Below are positions 49,278-59,172 of a stretch of 64,000 nt of DNA, in pieces. Position numbers and translations under genes: made by a program. The DNA is from Actinomadura meyerae (lineage in GTDB: Bacteria; Actinomycetota; Actinomycetes; Streptosporangiales; Streptosporangiaceae). The stretch is taken from NCBI RefSeq assembly GCF_900188445.1, contig NZ_FZOR01000036.1:25757-89756 (forward strand), given 5' to 3'. The notes beneath the pieces were generated by a model. It was not told where the DNA came from, made no database searches, and was given only the letters and a program-made list of their open reading frames with translations. Position 1 is the first letter of the stretch, and each line of letters starts with the position of its first letter.

Positions 49278-50789
49278 ATGCGCCTACCCCTCCGGCTCCC
49301 CCGGCGGCGGGCGGCCGCCGCGACGCTCGGGGCGGTGCTGTCCGCGGCACTGCTCAGCGCCCCGGCCGCCGTCCCCGCCCGCGCGGACGCCGCCCCGACG
49401 ACCAGCGTGCCGCCCGCCGGCACGCACGGCTTCCCGTTCCTCGCCGCGGCTGAGGACCTCGGCTCGTTCGGCTACACCGAAAGCGAGTACTTCTTCTCCG
49501 GCACGGCCACGTCCTACGCCAAGGCGGGCCTGTGGCGCTCGGACGGCCGCTGGGACGTGCGCGAGTCCGGCACCGCCGCGTTCAAGAGCCGGCTCCTGGT
49601 GCGCCGCCCCACGGATCCGGCGAAGTTCAACGGCACCGTCGTGGTCGAGTGGCTCAACGTCAGCGGCCAGATCGAACTCTCCCCCGACTACTGGTTCGCG
49701 CGCGACGAACTGCTCCGCAAGGGCTACGCCTGGGTCGGCGTCTCGGCGCAGTCGGTCGGCGTCAACGGCGGGCTCGGCGAGGTCAAGGGCCTCAAGGGCT
49801 GGGACCCGGCGCGCTACGGCACCCTCGTCCACCCCGGGGACGCCTTCGCGTACGACATCTTCACCCAGGCCGGGCGGGCGCTGCGCGACCCGAACGGACC
49901 GGACCCGCTCGGCGGGCTGGAGATCACGACGCTGCTGGCGGACGGCGAGTCCCAGTCCGCGGGCCTCATGACCACCTACGCCAACGCCGTCCAGCCCGTC
50001 GCGCGGGTCTACGACGGCTTCCTGATCCACAGCAACGGCGCCGTCGGGGCGCCGATCAGCGGCGAGCTGGCCGACATCCTGTGGATGCCGAACCCGTCCC
50101 GGATCAGGACGGACCTGACCGTCCCGACGTTCGTCGTGCTCACCGAGACCGACATCCCGGGCGCGTTCGCGGCCCGGCAGCCCGACACCGGACGCGTCGT
50201 CCACTGGGAGCTGGCCGGGACCGCGCACGGCGACCAGTGGGCGTACGACATGGGCGCCGCCACCCTGCTGAAGTCGGTCGGCTCCGCCGCGCCGAGCGCC
50301 GACTGCGCTCCCGGGTCGGCGCCGTTCAACGACGGGCCCGGCCACTACTCGATGAACGCCGCCCTGCGCCTGCTGTCGAGCTGGGCGCGCGGTGGGGCGG
50401 CACCGCCGAGCGGGCCGGAGCTGAGCACGGTGCTGCGCGACCCGCGCACCGGCCTGGCCACCGGGGGCATCCGGCTGCCGGACGTCGCGGTCCCGACCCG
50501 GACCCTCAGCGGCGAGCGCGACACCAGCGACAGCGGCATCTTCTGCGGCCTGTACGGCGCCAGCGACCCGTGGAACGGCGACGCCGACCCATGGGACCGC
50601 CACGACTCCGGCGACCCGTCCGACCCGTCGTTCCCCCGCACCTACGAGCCGGTGCTGAGCAGCCTCTACCCGACCCGCGCTGACTACGTGGCGAAGGTGC
50701 GTGCGGCGGCGCAGCAGTCCGTGGACGCCCGCTACCTCCTGCCGGAGGACGCGGCGATCATCATCGCCGAGGCCGAGTCCGGACCGTAA
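49278..50789 (+). CDS. secreted alpha/beta hydrolase
   Basis: A 503-residue exported protein: twin-Arg-containing signal peptide (RLPRRRAAAATLG) to about residue 38, then an alpha/beta-hydrolase domain of the Abhydrolase_10 kind. VVVEWLNVSGQIELSPDYW, GYAWVGVSAQSVGVNGG and the nucleophile elbow ADGESQSAGLMTTYANA (Ser in GESQS) are the marks; the catalytic His is probably in AGTAHGDQW. Substrate unknown, esterase-like. ATG 49278 has GGAGG 5 nt upstream. Confidence 0.85.
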   Translation: MRLPLRLPRRRAAAATLGAVLSAALLSAPAAVPARADAAPTTSVPPAGTHGFPFLAAAEDLGSFGYTESEYFFSGTATSYAKAGLWRSDGRWDVRESGTAAFKSRLLVRRPTDPAKFNGTVVVEWLNVSGQIELSPDYWFARDELLRKGYAWVGVSAQSVGVNGGLGEVKGLKGWDPARYGTLVHPGDAFAYDIFTQAGRALRDPNGPDPLGGLEITTLLADGESQSAGLMTTYANAVQPVARVYDGFLIHSNGAVGAPISGELADILWMPNPSRIRTDLTVPTFVVLTETDIPGAFAARQPDTGRVVHWELAGTAHGDQWAYDMGAATLLKSVGSAAPSADCAPGSAPFNDGPGHYSMNAALRLLSSWARGGAAPPSGPELSTVLRDPRTGLATGGIRLPDVAVPTRTLSGERDTSDSGIFCGLYGASDPWNGDADPWDRHDSGDPSDPSFPRTYEPVLSSLYPTRADYVAKVRAAAQQSVDARYLLPEDAAIIIAEAESGP

Positions 50790-50841
50790 CGGTCAGGAAT
50801 CGAGAAGCGCAGGTCAGGAGGCCGTGCCTAGCGTGGGGTCC

Positions 50842-51255
50842 ATGGACATCACCATTCACACGAGCTTCCTGCCGCACGACGACCCGGACGAGTCCCTGGC
50901 CTTCTACCGGGACGTCCTCGGCTTCGAGGTCCGCAACGACGTCGGCCAGGGCAAGATGCGCTGGATCACGGTCGGCCCCGCCGGCCAGCCCGACACCTCC
51001 ATCCTGCTGGCGCCGCCCGCCACCGACCCCGGCATCACCGAGGACGAGCGCCGCACCATCGCGGAGATGATGGCGAAGGGCACCTACGGCTGGATCCTGC
51101 TGGCCACCCCGAACCTCGACGAGACCTTCGAGAAGGTGCAGTCCCACGACATCGAGGTCGTCCAGGAGCCGGCCGACCAGCCGTACGGGATCCGCGACTG
51201 CGCGATCCGCGACCCCGCCGGGAACCTGCTCCGCATCCAGGAGCACCGCAGGTAG
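50842..51255 (+). CDS. VOC (glyoxalase/bleomycin-resistance) family protein
   Basis: A 137-residue vicinal-oxygen-chelate protein: DPDESLAFYRDVLGFEVRNDVG opens the first beta-alpha-beta-beta-beta unit and ADQPYGIRDCAIRDPAGNLLRIQEHR closes the second. The usual second-module metal/substrate residues are partly present. Specific function open (lyase, dioxygenase or binding protein). Leaderless ATG: TAGCGT at 50829-50834, 7-nt gap. Confidence 0.88.
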   Translation: MDITIHTSFLPHDDPDESLAFYRDVLGFEVRNDVGQGKMRWITVGPAGQPDTSILLAPPATDPGITEDERRTIAEMMAKGTYGWILLATPNLDETFEKVQSHDIEVVQEPADQPYGIRDCAIRDPAGNLLRIQEHRR

Positions 51256-51440
51256 GCGGGGCGGCGGGAGCGTCCACCGGCCGTCCCGGCCCGGCGACCC
51301 CGGGCCGGGACGGACCGCTTGTCCCCCGAGCGAGCTACCGGAGAGTGTCCACCGCACGGTGAAGATTCCGATTCGCGTGATCCATAGCGTTCTTCCTGGT
51401 CGCGGCGCCCGAGCCGCACGGATCTCGCGAAGGAGTCGAC

Positions 51441-52274
51441 ATGAAGCTGCTGATCCAGCTCCTGGCGGTCGGGGTGGTCGCCGCCGCCGGCGGCGCCGCC
51501 ACCCAGGCGGTCAAGTGGGACACGCTCCCCACGCTGGGCCTCGGGCTCGCGTCCGCCGTGCTGGCGCTGCTCGTGTACGCCTTCGTGGTCGGCCGGACGG
51601 AGCGCCGCCCGGTGGACGAGCTGGCCCGCGCGGGCGCGCTCCCCGCCCTCGGCCGGGGCGCGCTGATCGGCCTCGCGATGTTCGGCGCCGTCATCGCCAA
51701 CATCGCCTTCCTCGGTGACTACGAGGTCGACGGCTTCGGCTCGGCGACGGGCCCGGTCGCGCTGGTCGGGTTCATGGCCGCCGCCGCCGTCACGGAGGAG
51801 CTGCTCTTCCGCGGCGTCCTGTTCCGCATCATCGAGAAGTGGATCGGCACCTGGTGGTCGCTGGCGCTGACCGCCCTGGTCTTCGGCCTGATGCACCTCG
51901 GCAACGAGAACGCCACCCTGTGGGGCGCCCTCGCCATCGCGATCGAGGCGGGCGGCATGCTCGCCGCCGCCTACGCCGCGACCCGGAACCTGTGGGTGCC
52001 GATCGGCCTGCACTTCGCCTGGAACTTCGCCGGCGCGGGCGTCTTCGGCACCGCCGTCTCCGGCAGCGACACCCCGGACGGGCTGCTGAAGGGCGCCACC
52101 TCCGGCCCGGAGCTGGTCACCGGCGGCGAGTTCGGCCCGGAGGCGAGCCTCTACTCGGTCGCGTTCGGCCTCGTGGTGACGGCCGCCTTCCTGTGGCTGG
52201 CCCACCGGCGCGGCAACCTGGTTCCGCGGAGGCGCCGCGCCCGCGGTGCCGCGACCGCTAGCCTCGCCCAGTGA
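51441..52274 (+). CDS. CPBP-family intramembrane metalloprotease
   Basis: A 277-residue polytopic protein of the CAAX-protease/bacteriocin-processing (Abi, CPBP) family. The metal motifs EELLFRGVLFR, VFGLMHLGNEN and GLHFAWNFAG lie in successive TMs. In bacteria such proteases act in envelope signalling or immunity to peptides. Its stop overlaps the GTG of the following histidine kinase by 4 nt, which ties it to that two-component system; it might process a signal or the sensor (inference). ATG 51441 has GAAGGAG upstream. Confidence 0.88.
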   Translation: MKLLIQLLAVGVVAAAGGAATQAVKWDTLPTLGLGLASAVLALLVYAFVVGRTERRPVDELARAGALPALGRGALIGLAMFGAVIANIAFLGDYEVDGFGSATGPVALVGFMAAAAVTEELLFRGVLFRIIEKWIGTWWSLALTALVFGLMHLGNENATLWGALAIAIEAGGMLAAAYAATRNLWVPIGLHFAWNFAGAGVFGTAVSGSDTPDGLLKGATSGPELVTGGEFGPEASLYSVAFGLVVTAAFLWLAHRRGNLVPRRRRARGAATASLAQ

Positions 52275-53425
52275 TCGATCTCCGGACGATCCCGGACCGA
52301 TGGCGCAGATGGGACGTCATGGTCCGGGATCTGCCCCTCGCGCTGGTCCTCGCGGTCGGGTCGCTGATCCCGGCCCTGCACGGCTTCGGAACCCAGGTCG
52401 GCGGCCTCCCGAACCGCCCCTACGACGCTCTGGCGGTCGTCGCGGTCGTCCTGCAGAGCCTCCCCCTCGTGGTGCGCCGCCGGTGGCCGGACGTGTGCCT
52501 CGCGCTCGTGCTGGTCGGCTTCGCGATCGACCAGCTCCGCGGCTACCACTCCTTCGCCGGGACCGGGCTGGCCATCTCGGTGCTGAGCATGGGCGCCCAC
52601 CTGGACCGGTTCCGCCGCACCGCCCTCGCCGTCCTCACCGTGGTGTACGCGGGGCTGGCGGTCGCGCTCGACCGGAACGGCGGCACCGAGCGCCCGGACG
52701 AGTACGTGACGTTCTACCTGGCGCTGGGCGTCGTGTGGGGCGTGGGCGCGTGGCTGCGGTCCACCCGCGCCGCCGAGGCCGAGCGGCGCCTCCGCGTCGC
52801 CGAGGCCACCCGCGCCGCCGAGCGCAGCCGCATCGCCCGCGAACTCCACGACGTCGTCACCCACCACGTGACGGCGATGGTCGTCCAGGCGGAGGCGGCG
52901 CGCTACCTGACCGCCGCGCCCGACCGGCTGGACGACACGCTCGGCGCGGTCGGCGAGACCGGCCGGCGCGCGATCAGCGACCTGCGGCACCTGCTGGACG
53001 TGCTGAACCCCGACCACAGCGCCGAGCCGAGGATGCCGTCCATCGACGACCTCCGGGACCTGATCGAGCAGACGCGGCGCGCGGGGCAGCCGGTGGACTT
53101 CACCGAGCAGGGCACACCGGCCACCTCAACCGGAAATGCCGAATTCACCGCTTACCGGGTGGTTCAGGAGGCCCTCACGAACGCGCTCAAGTACGCTCAC
53201 GGCAGCCGCACCGAGGTGTGCGTCCGGTATGCCGAGAAGGAGATCATCGTGGAGGTCGGGAACGACGGGTCCGGGTCGCGGTCCGGGTCCCCCGGCGGCA
53301 GCGGGCGCGGGCTGTCCGGGCTCCGCGAGCGGGTCACGTCCCTGGGCGGCGAGTTCGGCGCGGGCGGGCGGCCGGACGGCGGCTTCACCGTGCGGGCGCG
53401 CATCCCCGTGGAGAGCGCCTCGTGA
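52271..53425 (+). CDS. NarL-type sensor histidine kinase (HisKA_3)
   Basis: A 384-residue DesK-like kinase. About five hydrophobic segments occupy residues 20-170, followed by HisKA_3 RSRIARELHDVVTHHVTAMVVQAEAARYL with the phospho-His, and HATPase with VVQEALTNALKYAHG (N box) and GSGRGLSGLRERV (G box). GTG 52271 overlaps the CPBP protease stop and also lies 6 nt after TAGCCT (52259-52264), so it may be read both by coupling and as a leaderless transcript. Its stop overlaps the regulator start. Confidence 0.92.
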   Translation: MIDLRTIPDRWRRWDVMVRDLPLALVLAVGSLIPALHGFGTQVGGLPNRPYDALAVVAVVLQSLPLVVRRRWPDVCLALVLVGFAIDQLRGYHSFAGTGLAISVLSMGAHLDRFRRTALAVLTVVYAGLAVALDRNGGTERPDEYVTFYLALGVVWGVGAWLRSTRAAEAERRLRVAEATRAAERSRIARELHDVVTHHVTAMVVQAEAARYLTAAPDRLDDTLGAVGETGRRAISDLRHLLDVLNPDHSAEPRMPSIDDLRDLIEQTRRAGQPVDFTEQGTPATSTGNAEFTAYRVVQEALTNALKYAHGSRTEVCVRYAEKEIIVEVGNDGSGSRSGSPGGSGRGLSGLRERVTSLGGEFGAGGRPDGGFTVRARIPVESAS

Positions 53426-54081
53426 CCGACCCGGTCCGGGTCCTGGTCTGCGACGACCAGGCGCTGATCCGCACCGGCTTCGCGACGATCATCGACGCGC
53501 AGCCCGACCTGGAGGTGGTGGGCGAGTGCGGCGACGGCCGCACCGCCGTCGACCTCGTCGGAAAGCTGAAGCCCGACCTGGTGGTCATGGATGTCCGGAT
53601 GCCCGTCCTCGACGGCATCGAGGCGACGCGGCTGCTGGCCGGGGCCGGGGTCCCCAACCCCGTGAAGGTGCTCGTCGTGACGACGTTCAACCTCGACGAG
53701 TACGTGTACGAGGCGCTGCGCGCGGGCGCCAGCGGGTTCCTGCTGAAGGACGCCCCGCCCGGGCAGCTGCTGCACGGCATCCGCACCGTCGCCTCGGGCG
53801 CCGCGCTGCTGGCGCCCGAGGTGACGCGGCAGCTCGTGGGCCGGTTCGCGGCCCGCATCCGCCCCACCGAGGACAGCACGCCCGAGACCGCGCTGACCCC
53901 GCGCGAGCTGGAGGTCCTGCGGCTCATCGCCGACGGCCTGTCCAACAGCGAGATCGCCGGGACGCTGGTGATCAGCCAGGAGACCGTCAAGACCTACGTC
54001 TCGCGCATCCTCACCAAGCTCGACCTGCGCGACCGCGTCCAGGCGGTCGTCTACGCCTACCGCCGCGGCCTGGTGACCTGA
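53422..54081 (+). CDS. NarL/FixJ-family response regulator
   Basis: A 219-residue regulator: receiver VRVLVCDDQALIRTGF, phospho-acceptor in PDLVVMDVRMPVLDGIEA, VVTTFNLDEYVYEALRAGASGFLLKD, and a LuxR helix-turn-helix LTPRELEVLRLIADGLSNSEIAGTLVISQETVKTYVSRILTKL. The GTG start overlaps the kinase stop (GTGA), so it is the cognate partner. Targets unknown; the CPBP gene in the same operon is a likely one. Confidence 0.94.
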   Translation: MTDPVRVLVCDDQALIRTGFATIIDAQPDLEVVGECGDGRTAVDLVGKLKPDLVVMDVRMPVLDGIEATRLLAGAGVPNPVKVLVVTTFNLDEYVYEALRAGASGFLLKDAPPGQLLHGIRTVASGAALLAPEVTRQLVGRFAARIRPTEDSTPETALTPRELEVLRLIADGLSNSEIAGTLVISQETVKTYVSRILTKLDLRDRVQAVVYAYRRGLVT

Positions 54082-54088
54082 CCGGTGC

Positions 54089-55744
54089 CTACGAGCTGGA
54101 CGGGACGGTCTTGATGACCTTGCCCTTCCGGTTCACGGCGAGGTAGCCGCCGCCGTAGTCGTCGGTGAGGTAGATCATCATGGTCGGCTGGTCGCCGTTG
54201 AACGTCCAGGCGGCCTTCACGATGACGTACCGGTTGGTCGGCTCGGGCACCTTGAGCGTGCGCTCGGCGCGGCGCATCAGCGCGGGCAGCGCGTCCCAGG
54301 CGAAGGTCGCGGGGTTCACCTTGGCGTCGCCCGTCGTGATGGCGATGCTGGGCCGGCTGCGCACGGCCGCGTCCGCGCCCTTCTCGTAGGTGTAGTTGTC
54401 GAAGGCCCCGCGCCGACCGGCCACGGGCGCGTCGGCGCTGGCCCGCTGAGGGTAGACGGTGAGCTCGGCGAACTCCTTGCTGCCGGACGCGTCCGCGAAC
54501 TTCTTGATCACGTCGCGGATGGCGGCCGGGGTGAGCAGGGTCGAGGGCTCCTTCGCGGTGGCCCCGGCCCCGGTCTCGGCGAGGCTGTCGGTCGGTGCCG
54601 TCTCGGGGCGCTCGCCGCCGAGTGCTCCCGCGTTGTCCGCCTCGTCCAGGAGTCCGGGGAGGACGACGAAGACGGTCCCGATGATCGCCGCGACCAGGAT
54701 GACCGCCGGGACGGCGGCGATCAGCGCGATCAGGCCCGCCCGGCTCCGCCGCCGGGGCGGGGCCGGCGGAACGGGGTGGGTGCGGGGCCCGGCGCCCGGA
54801 GCGGTGCGGGGGCCGGGGCCGGGCGCGGAGCCGGGGCTGGAGCCGGGAGCAGGACCGTGGCTGGAAGCGGGGCCGGGGCCCTGCCCCGGCGTGAAGGACA
54901 GGTGGGTAGGGCTCTGGCCGGCGGCCTGGGCCAGCATGGCGTCGAGCTGGTCGGCCGCCGGTCGGGCGGCCGGTTCCGGCACCAGGAGCGCTTGCAGGAC
55001 GGGCGCCAGCGCCCCGGCGTTGCGCGGCGGCGGGACCTGGGCGGTCATGATGGCGGCCAGCGTCGCGGCCGTCGTGGACCGCCGCAGCGGATTCGTCCCC
55101 TCGACGGCCACGTAGAGCAGCAGGCCGAGGGACCAGAGATCGGAGGCCGGGTCGCCCTCGTGCCCGTTCAGCCGCTCCGGCGCGATGTACTCCGGGGAGC
55201 CGACCAGCCCGCCGGTGGCGGTCACGCGGGACGCCTCCTGGAGCACCGCGATGCCGAAGTCGGTGAGGACCGGCGACCCGTCCGCGCGCAGCAGCACGTT
55301 CGCCGGCTTGACGTCCCGGTGGCAGATCCCGGCCTCGTGCGCGGCGCGCAGCGCGGCCAGGAGCCCGCGCCCGACGGCGGCGGCCTCCGCCGGGTTCAGC
55401 GGCCCGCGCGCCAGCCGGTCGTGCAGCGACTCCCCGCGGACGAGCTCCATGACCAGCCACGGGTGCGGCATGTCGGGCGAGTCCACGATGTGGTGGATGG
55501 TCACCACGTTCGGGTGGTCGAGCCGGGCGAGGGCGCGGGCCTCGCGCATCACCCGCTCGCGCAGCATCCGCGCGACGTCCGGATCGAGCTCGGCGGTGCC
55601 CGCCTCGGCGAGCCGCACCTCCTTGAGCGCGACCTCGCGTTCCAGGGCGAGGTCGAACGCCCGCCAGACGGTGCCCATGCCGCCGCTGCCGAGGCGGTCG
55701 CGCAGTTCGAAACGGCCGTCGATCACCGTCTTCGGAGAGGTCAC
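54089..55744 (-). CDS. Ser/Thr protein kinase, membrane-anchored
   Basis: A 551-residue PknB-type kinase. Hanks motifs: GSGGMGTVWRAFD (P-loop), VALKEV (Lys), HRDVKPANVLL (catalytic loop), DFGIAV, SPEYIAPERL. A Pro/Gly/Ser linker (about 275-335) precedes one TM (about 340-365) and an extracellular domain of about 185 residues without PASTA repeats; it resembles a small sensor fold (AIRDVIKKFADASGSKEF and FNGDQPTMMIYLTDDYGGGYLAV). GTG 55744 is leaderless (TAGGCT at 55757-55752, 7-nt gap). Confidence 0.92.
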   Translation of the reverse strand: MTSPKTVIDGRFELRDRLGSGGMGTVWRAFDLALEREVALKEVRLAEAGTAELDPDVARMLRERVMREARALARLDHPNVVTIHHIVDSPDMPHPWLVMELVRGESLHDRLARGPLNPAEAAAVGRGLLAALRAAHEAGICHRDVKPANVLLRADGSPVLTDFGIAVLQEASRVTATGGLVGSPEYIAPERLNGHEGDPASDLWSLGLLLYVAVEGTNPLRRSTTAATLAAIMTAQVPPPRNAGALAPVLQALLVPEPAARPAADQLDAMLAQAAGQSPTHLSFTPGQGPGPASSHGPAPGSSPGSAPGPGPRTAPGAGPRTHPVPPAPPRRRSRAGLIALIAAVPAVILVAAIIGTVFVVLPGLLDEADNAGALGGERPETAPTDSLAETGAGATAKEPSTLLTPAAIRDVIKKFADASGSKEFAELTVYPQRASADAPVAGRRGAFDNYTYEKGADAAVRSRPSIAITTGDAKVNPATFAWDALPALMRRAERTLKVPEPTNRYVIVKAAWTFNGDQPTMMIYLTDDYGGGYLAVNRKGKVIKTVPSSS

Positions 55745-55857
55745 GGCGCTCAGCCTAAGCCCGCGAACCGCGGCGAAGCGGAACAAATCTCAACCGGCGG
55801 CGGGGTCCGGCCGGGACCTCGCCGCCGGGCCGGTCCCGGACGGGCGGCCGGGCCCGC

Positions 55858-56442
55858 TCAGCCGTCGGCGACGACGAGCGGCGTGTCGACGAGGTGCTCG
55901 GCCAGGAACCAGGCCTGCAGCTCCCCCGTGCGGATGACATCGGACACGATCAGGTCGTTGGTGCCGTCGTCGCCCAGGTCGGCGGTGCGCGCCGCGGCGT
56001 CGTGCGCCTCGGTCAGGATGATCTCGTGGGCCTCCAGCAACCGGGACAGCATCGCGGGGACCTCCTCGACCCCGTCCGGCGGGCGCGGGACCGCGGTGAT
56101 CTCCGCGACGTGGCGCGGGTCGCCGACGGCCACGCCGCCGAGGGTCTGCACCCGCTCGGCGATGGTGTCGACCAGGGCGAGCTGCTCGCCCGCGTGCTTG
56201 TCCAGCAGCAGATGGAGCTGGTAGAAGGTGTGCCCCCGGACGAGCCAGTGGTGCTTCTTGTAGAGCGCGTAGAGGATCTGGGTGTCCGCGAGGATCCGGT
56301 TGAGGCGCTGGCAGGAGTACAAGCGGGCGTCGCGGGAGAGCGCCAGCGGGAACTGCCGTACCGTCCCGAACTCCTGGATCTGGCGGCCGTGCTGGTGCAG
56401 CCATGGCTGGCTGGTGGCGGGGCGGGTCCCGTCCGTGCTCAT
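55858..56442 (-). CDS. dps: Dps-family ferritin-like protein
   Basis: A 194-residue DNA-binding/iron-storage ferritin of the Dps class. KKHHWLVRGHTFYQLHLLLDKHAGEQLALVDTIAERVQTLGGVAVG contains the intersubunit ferroxidase ligands (His, His, Asp, Glu), and a second helix pair follows (LLEAHEIILTEAHDAAARTADLGDDGTNDLIVSDV). The N-terminal tail of about 45 residues is longer than in E. coli Dps. ATG 56442 follows GGAAGGAA. Confidence 0.92.
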   Translation of the reverse strand: MSTDGTRPATSQPWLHQHGRQIQEFGTVRQFPLALSRDARLYSCQRLNRILADTQILYALYKKHHWLVRGHTFYQLHLLLDKHAGEQLALVDTIAERVQTLGGVAVGDPRHVAEITAVPRPPDGVEEVPAMLSRLLEAHEIILTEAHDAAARTADLGDDGTNDLIVSDVIRTGELQAWFLAEHLVDTPLVVADG

Positions 56443-56598
56443 GTGCGGGTTCCTTCCGGGTTCACATCGAATGGCGAGTGTTGTGTTCCACCCGGTGAGG
56501 GGGCCAAACGGGCACGGTCCCTGGTCGCCGCCCTGGTCGGCCCCCTGGTCTGAAACCGTGCGGCGGGATTGTCCGAGCCGGTCGTTAGCTTGCGGGCC

Positions 56599-59163
56599 AT
56601 GAGCCAGACGGTGCGGATTCCGGTCGAGTGGCATGAGCACGTCCACCCGCGGCGCGGCGGCATCGCCGGGCCGCGGGTCGTCCCGGACGAGGACGCCGCG
56701 CGCCGGGCGCGCGAGTGGGAGCGGGCGGCCCGTCCGATCGCGGCGGACATGGCGGACCACGCGCGCACCGCCCCCGATCTCGCCGCTGCGGTCCGCGCCT
56801 GGCTGGACGGCGATCCGGACCCGGTGGGCGCGGCGGCCGTCGCCACCGTCGCGGTGCAGTACGTCAGAGACGCCGACGGTGAGGGCTTCGTGGACGCCTG
56901 GGTCCTCGACCACGGGCTCGCCTTCGCCGCCTGCGCGCTGACCGAGGCGTCCTCCCTCGCCCTCGGCCCCGTCCCGCGCCCGGCGCGCCGGGACGGCGCG
57001 GGCGCCGTCTGGCTCGTCGCCTACGTCGGGTCCAGCGGTGAGGCGTACGGCGAGATCCGGCGGACGACCTCCGCCGACCGGCTGCGTCCGGGCCGGTGGG
57101 TCACCGGGGACGCCGCGGCCAAGCGGGTCCGCGCCCTCCTGGCGGCGGCGCCGGAGGCCGAGTACGGCGGCGCGGCCGACCTGCTGGCGGCCCACCGCGG
57201 CGACCCGGGCCGGCGGCGCGTCGCCGCCTATCTCGTCCCGACCGAGACGGCCTGGGTGGACGAGTCCCTCGCCGAGTCCGTCGCCGAGTCCGGCGGCATG
57301 ACCCTCACCGACCACGAGCTCCTGGTGTGCTCGCTTTCCACGGCCGCGCAGGTGCCTTACATCGGCTGGGTCCGGGTGACTCCCGCCCTTGCCGCGACGC
57401 TGCTCGACGGGCTCGGCGCCGACGCCTTCCCCGCGCTCGCCCAAACTCTGCGGCAGTCCTACAACGCCGATACGACCCCGACCGTGCTGACCGCGCTGTT
57501 GGCGACCGGCGACGAGCGGATCTTTCCCCTGCTCCTCGACCACTTCGGGGAGCCGGGCGTGCCCGCCGCCTTGCGCGAGGCGGTCGAACGGTACCCGGAC
57601 CTCGCGCTCAAGGCGCTGGAGCCGCTGGCCGGCGGCGGCACGACCCGGGGCCTGCGGGCGGCCGGGCTGCTGCGCGTCGTTCCACGCACCGGCCCGGCGG
57701 AGCCGTCCGTCCCCGACGCCGCCGAGCTGCCCGGCGTCCTCGCGGGAAAGCCGCCCGCCCGCGGCGCGAAGACCGCTTGGGCCGACCCGGCGCATCTCCC
57801 GCGCATCCTCACCCGCGACCGCGACCGGGCGCTGCCCGCCGACGCGACCCGGCGCCTGCTGCACCTCCTCGCAAAGAAGGTGCCCGAGGCCGCCGCCGTC
57901 CGCGACTTCTGCGACCGGCACTCGCTGGCCGAGTTCTCCTGGGCGGTGTTCGAGCTCTGGTACGCGCTCGGTGCGCCCGGCAGGCACAACTGGGCGCTGG
58001 CCCAGCTCGGCCTGATCGGCGACGACACCACGGTGCGGCGGCTCAGCCCGCTGATCAAGCGCTGGCCGGGCGAGGGCCTCACCGCACGGGCCGGGGCCGC
58101 GCTGGACGTCCTCGCCGGCATCGGCTCCGACGTCGCTCTCACCCACCTGTTCGAGCTGACCCGCACCGGCCGGTACAAGGGGCTGAAGAACCGGGCCGCC
58201 AGGAAGATCGACGAGATCGCCGCCGCGCGCGGCATCACCCCGGACGACCTCGCCGACCGCGCCGTCCCCGACTTCGGGCTGGACGACCGGGGCACCCTCG
58301 TCCTCGACTACGGCCCGCGCACGTTCACCGTGACGTTCGACGAGCAGCTCGTCCCGCTGGTCACGGCGCCGGACGGCAAGACCCGCAAGAGCGCGCCGAA
58401 GCCCGCCGCGACGGACGACCCCGCCCTCGCCGCGTCCGCGCACGCGCTCTTCACCGGCCTCAAGAAGGACCTGCGCACGCTGGCCGCCCAGGAGATCAAG
58501 CGTTTCGAACACGCCATGACGACCCGGCGCGGCTGGACGCCCGGCGACTTCCACGCGCTGTTCGTCCGCCATCCGCTGCTGGGCCACATCGTCCGGCGGC
58601 TGGTGTGGATCACCGACGGCGGAACCGCCTTCCGCGTCGCCGAGGACCGCACCTACGCCGACGTCCACGACGACGCGTTCACCCCCGCGCCGGACGACCG
58701 CATCGGCATCGCCCACCCCGTCCTGCTGGACGACCTCGCCGACTGGGCGGAGCTCTTCGCCGACTACGAGATCCTGCAGCCGTTCGAGCAGCTCGGCCGT
58801 CCCGTCCACCGGCTCACCGCCGGAGAGCGCGCCGCGCACCGGCTCGACCGGGTGGAGGGGCTCGTCCTGCCGTACGGGAAGGCGAAGGGCCACTCGCAGG
58901 GCCGCTGGGAGTCCGTGGACGCCGACGGCGAGTTCGCGGGCGGCTGGCTCGCCCGCCGCGACCCCGCCGGGCTCTACGTCGTCGCGGGCCTGAGCCCCGG
59001 CCTCTACGCGTACATGTACGGCGAGGGCGACGACCAGAAGATCACCGGCTTGTGGGCGGCTCAGGTGCCCGGCCGGGAGCCCGAGGACACCGTGCCGCTG
59101 GGGCAGGTCGACCCGGTCACCATGAGCGAGGCCATCAACGACCTCCTCCGCAGCGCGTCCTGA
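56599..59163 (+). CDS. DUF4132 domain protein
   Basis: An 854-residue protein of the MolR-like DUF4132 group. HEAT-like helical repeats make up the middle (GDERIFPLLLDHFGEPGVPAALREAVERYP, then LAQLGLIGDDTTVRRLSPLIKRWPGEG), and the C-terminal DUF4132 part starts near SAHALFTGLKKDLRTLAAQEIKRFEHAMTTRRGW. No catalytic motif recognised; family function unknown. Leaderless ATG: TAGCTT at 56586-56591, 7-nt gap. Divergent from dps. Confidence 0.85.
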   Translation: MSQTVRIPVEWHEHVHPRRGGIAGPRVVPDEDAARRAREWERAARPIAADMADHARTAPDLAAAVRAWLDGDPDPVGAAAVATVAVQYVRDADGEGFVDAWVLDHGLAFAACALTEASSLALGPVPRPARRDGAGAVWLVAYVGSSGEAYGEIRRTTSADRLRPGRWVTGDAAAKRVRALLAAAPEAEYGGAADLLAAHRGDPGRRRVAAYLVPTETAWVDESLAESVAESGGMTLTDHELLVCSLSTAAQVPYIGWVRVTPALAATLLDGLGADAFPALAQTLRQSYNADTTPTVLTALLATGDERIFPLLLDHFGEPGVPAALREAVERYPDLALKALEPLAGGGTTRGLRAAGLLRVVPRTGPAEPSVPDAAELPGVLAGKPPARGAKTAWADPAHLPRILTRDRDRALPADATRRLLHLLAKKVPEAAAVRDFCDRHSLAEFSWAVFELWYALGAPGRHNWALAQLGLIGDDTTVRRLSPLIKRWPGEGLTARAGAALDVLAGIGSDVALTHLFELTRTGRYKGLKNRAARKIDEIAAARGITPDDLADRAVPDFGLDDRGTLVLDYGPRTFTVTFDEQLVPLVTAPDGKTRKSAPKPAATDDPALAASAHALFTGLKKDLRTLAAQEIKRFEHAMTTRRGWTPGDFHALFVRHPLLGHIVRRLVWITDGGTAFRVAEDRTYADVHDDAFTPAPDDRIGIAHPVLLDDLADWAELFADYEILQPFEQLGRPVHRLTAGERAAHRLDRVEGLVLPYGKAKGHSQGRWESVDADGEFAGGWLARRDPAGLYVVAGLSPGLYAYMYGEGDDQKITGLWAAQVPGREPEDTVPLGQVDPVTMSEAINDLLRSAS

Positions 59164-59172
59164 CCCGCCCGC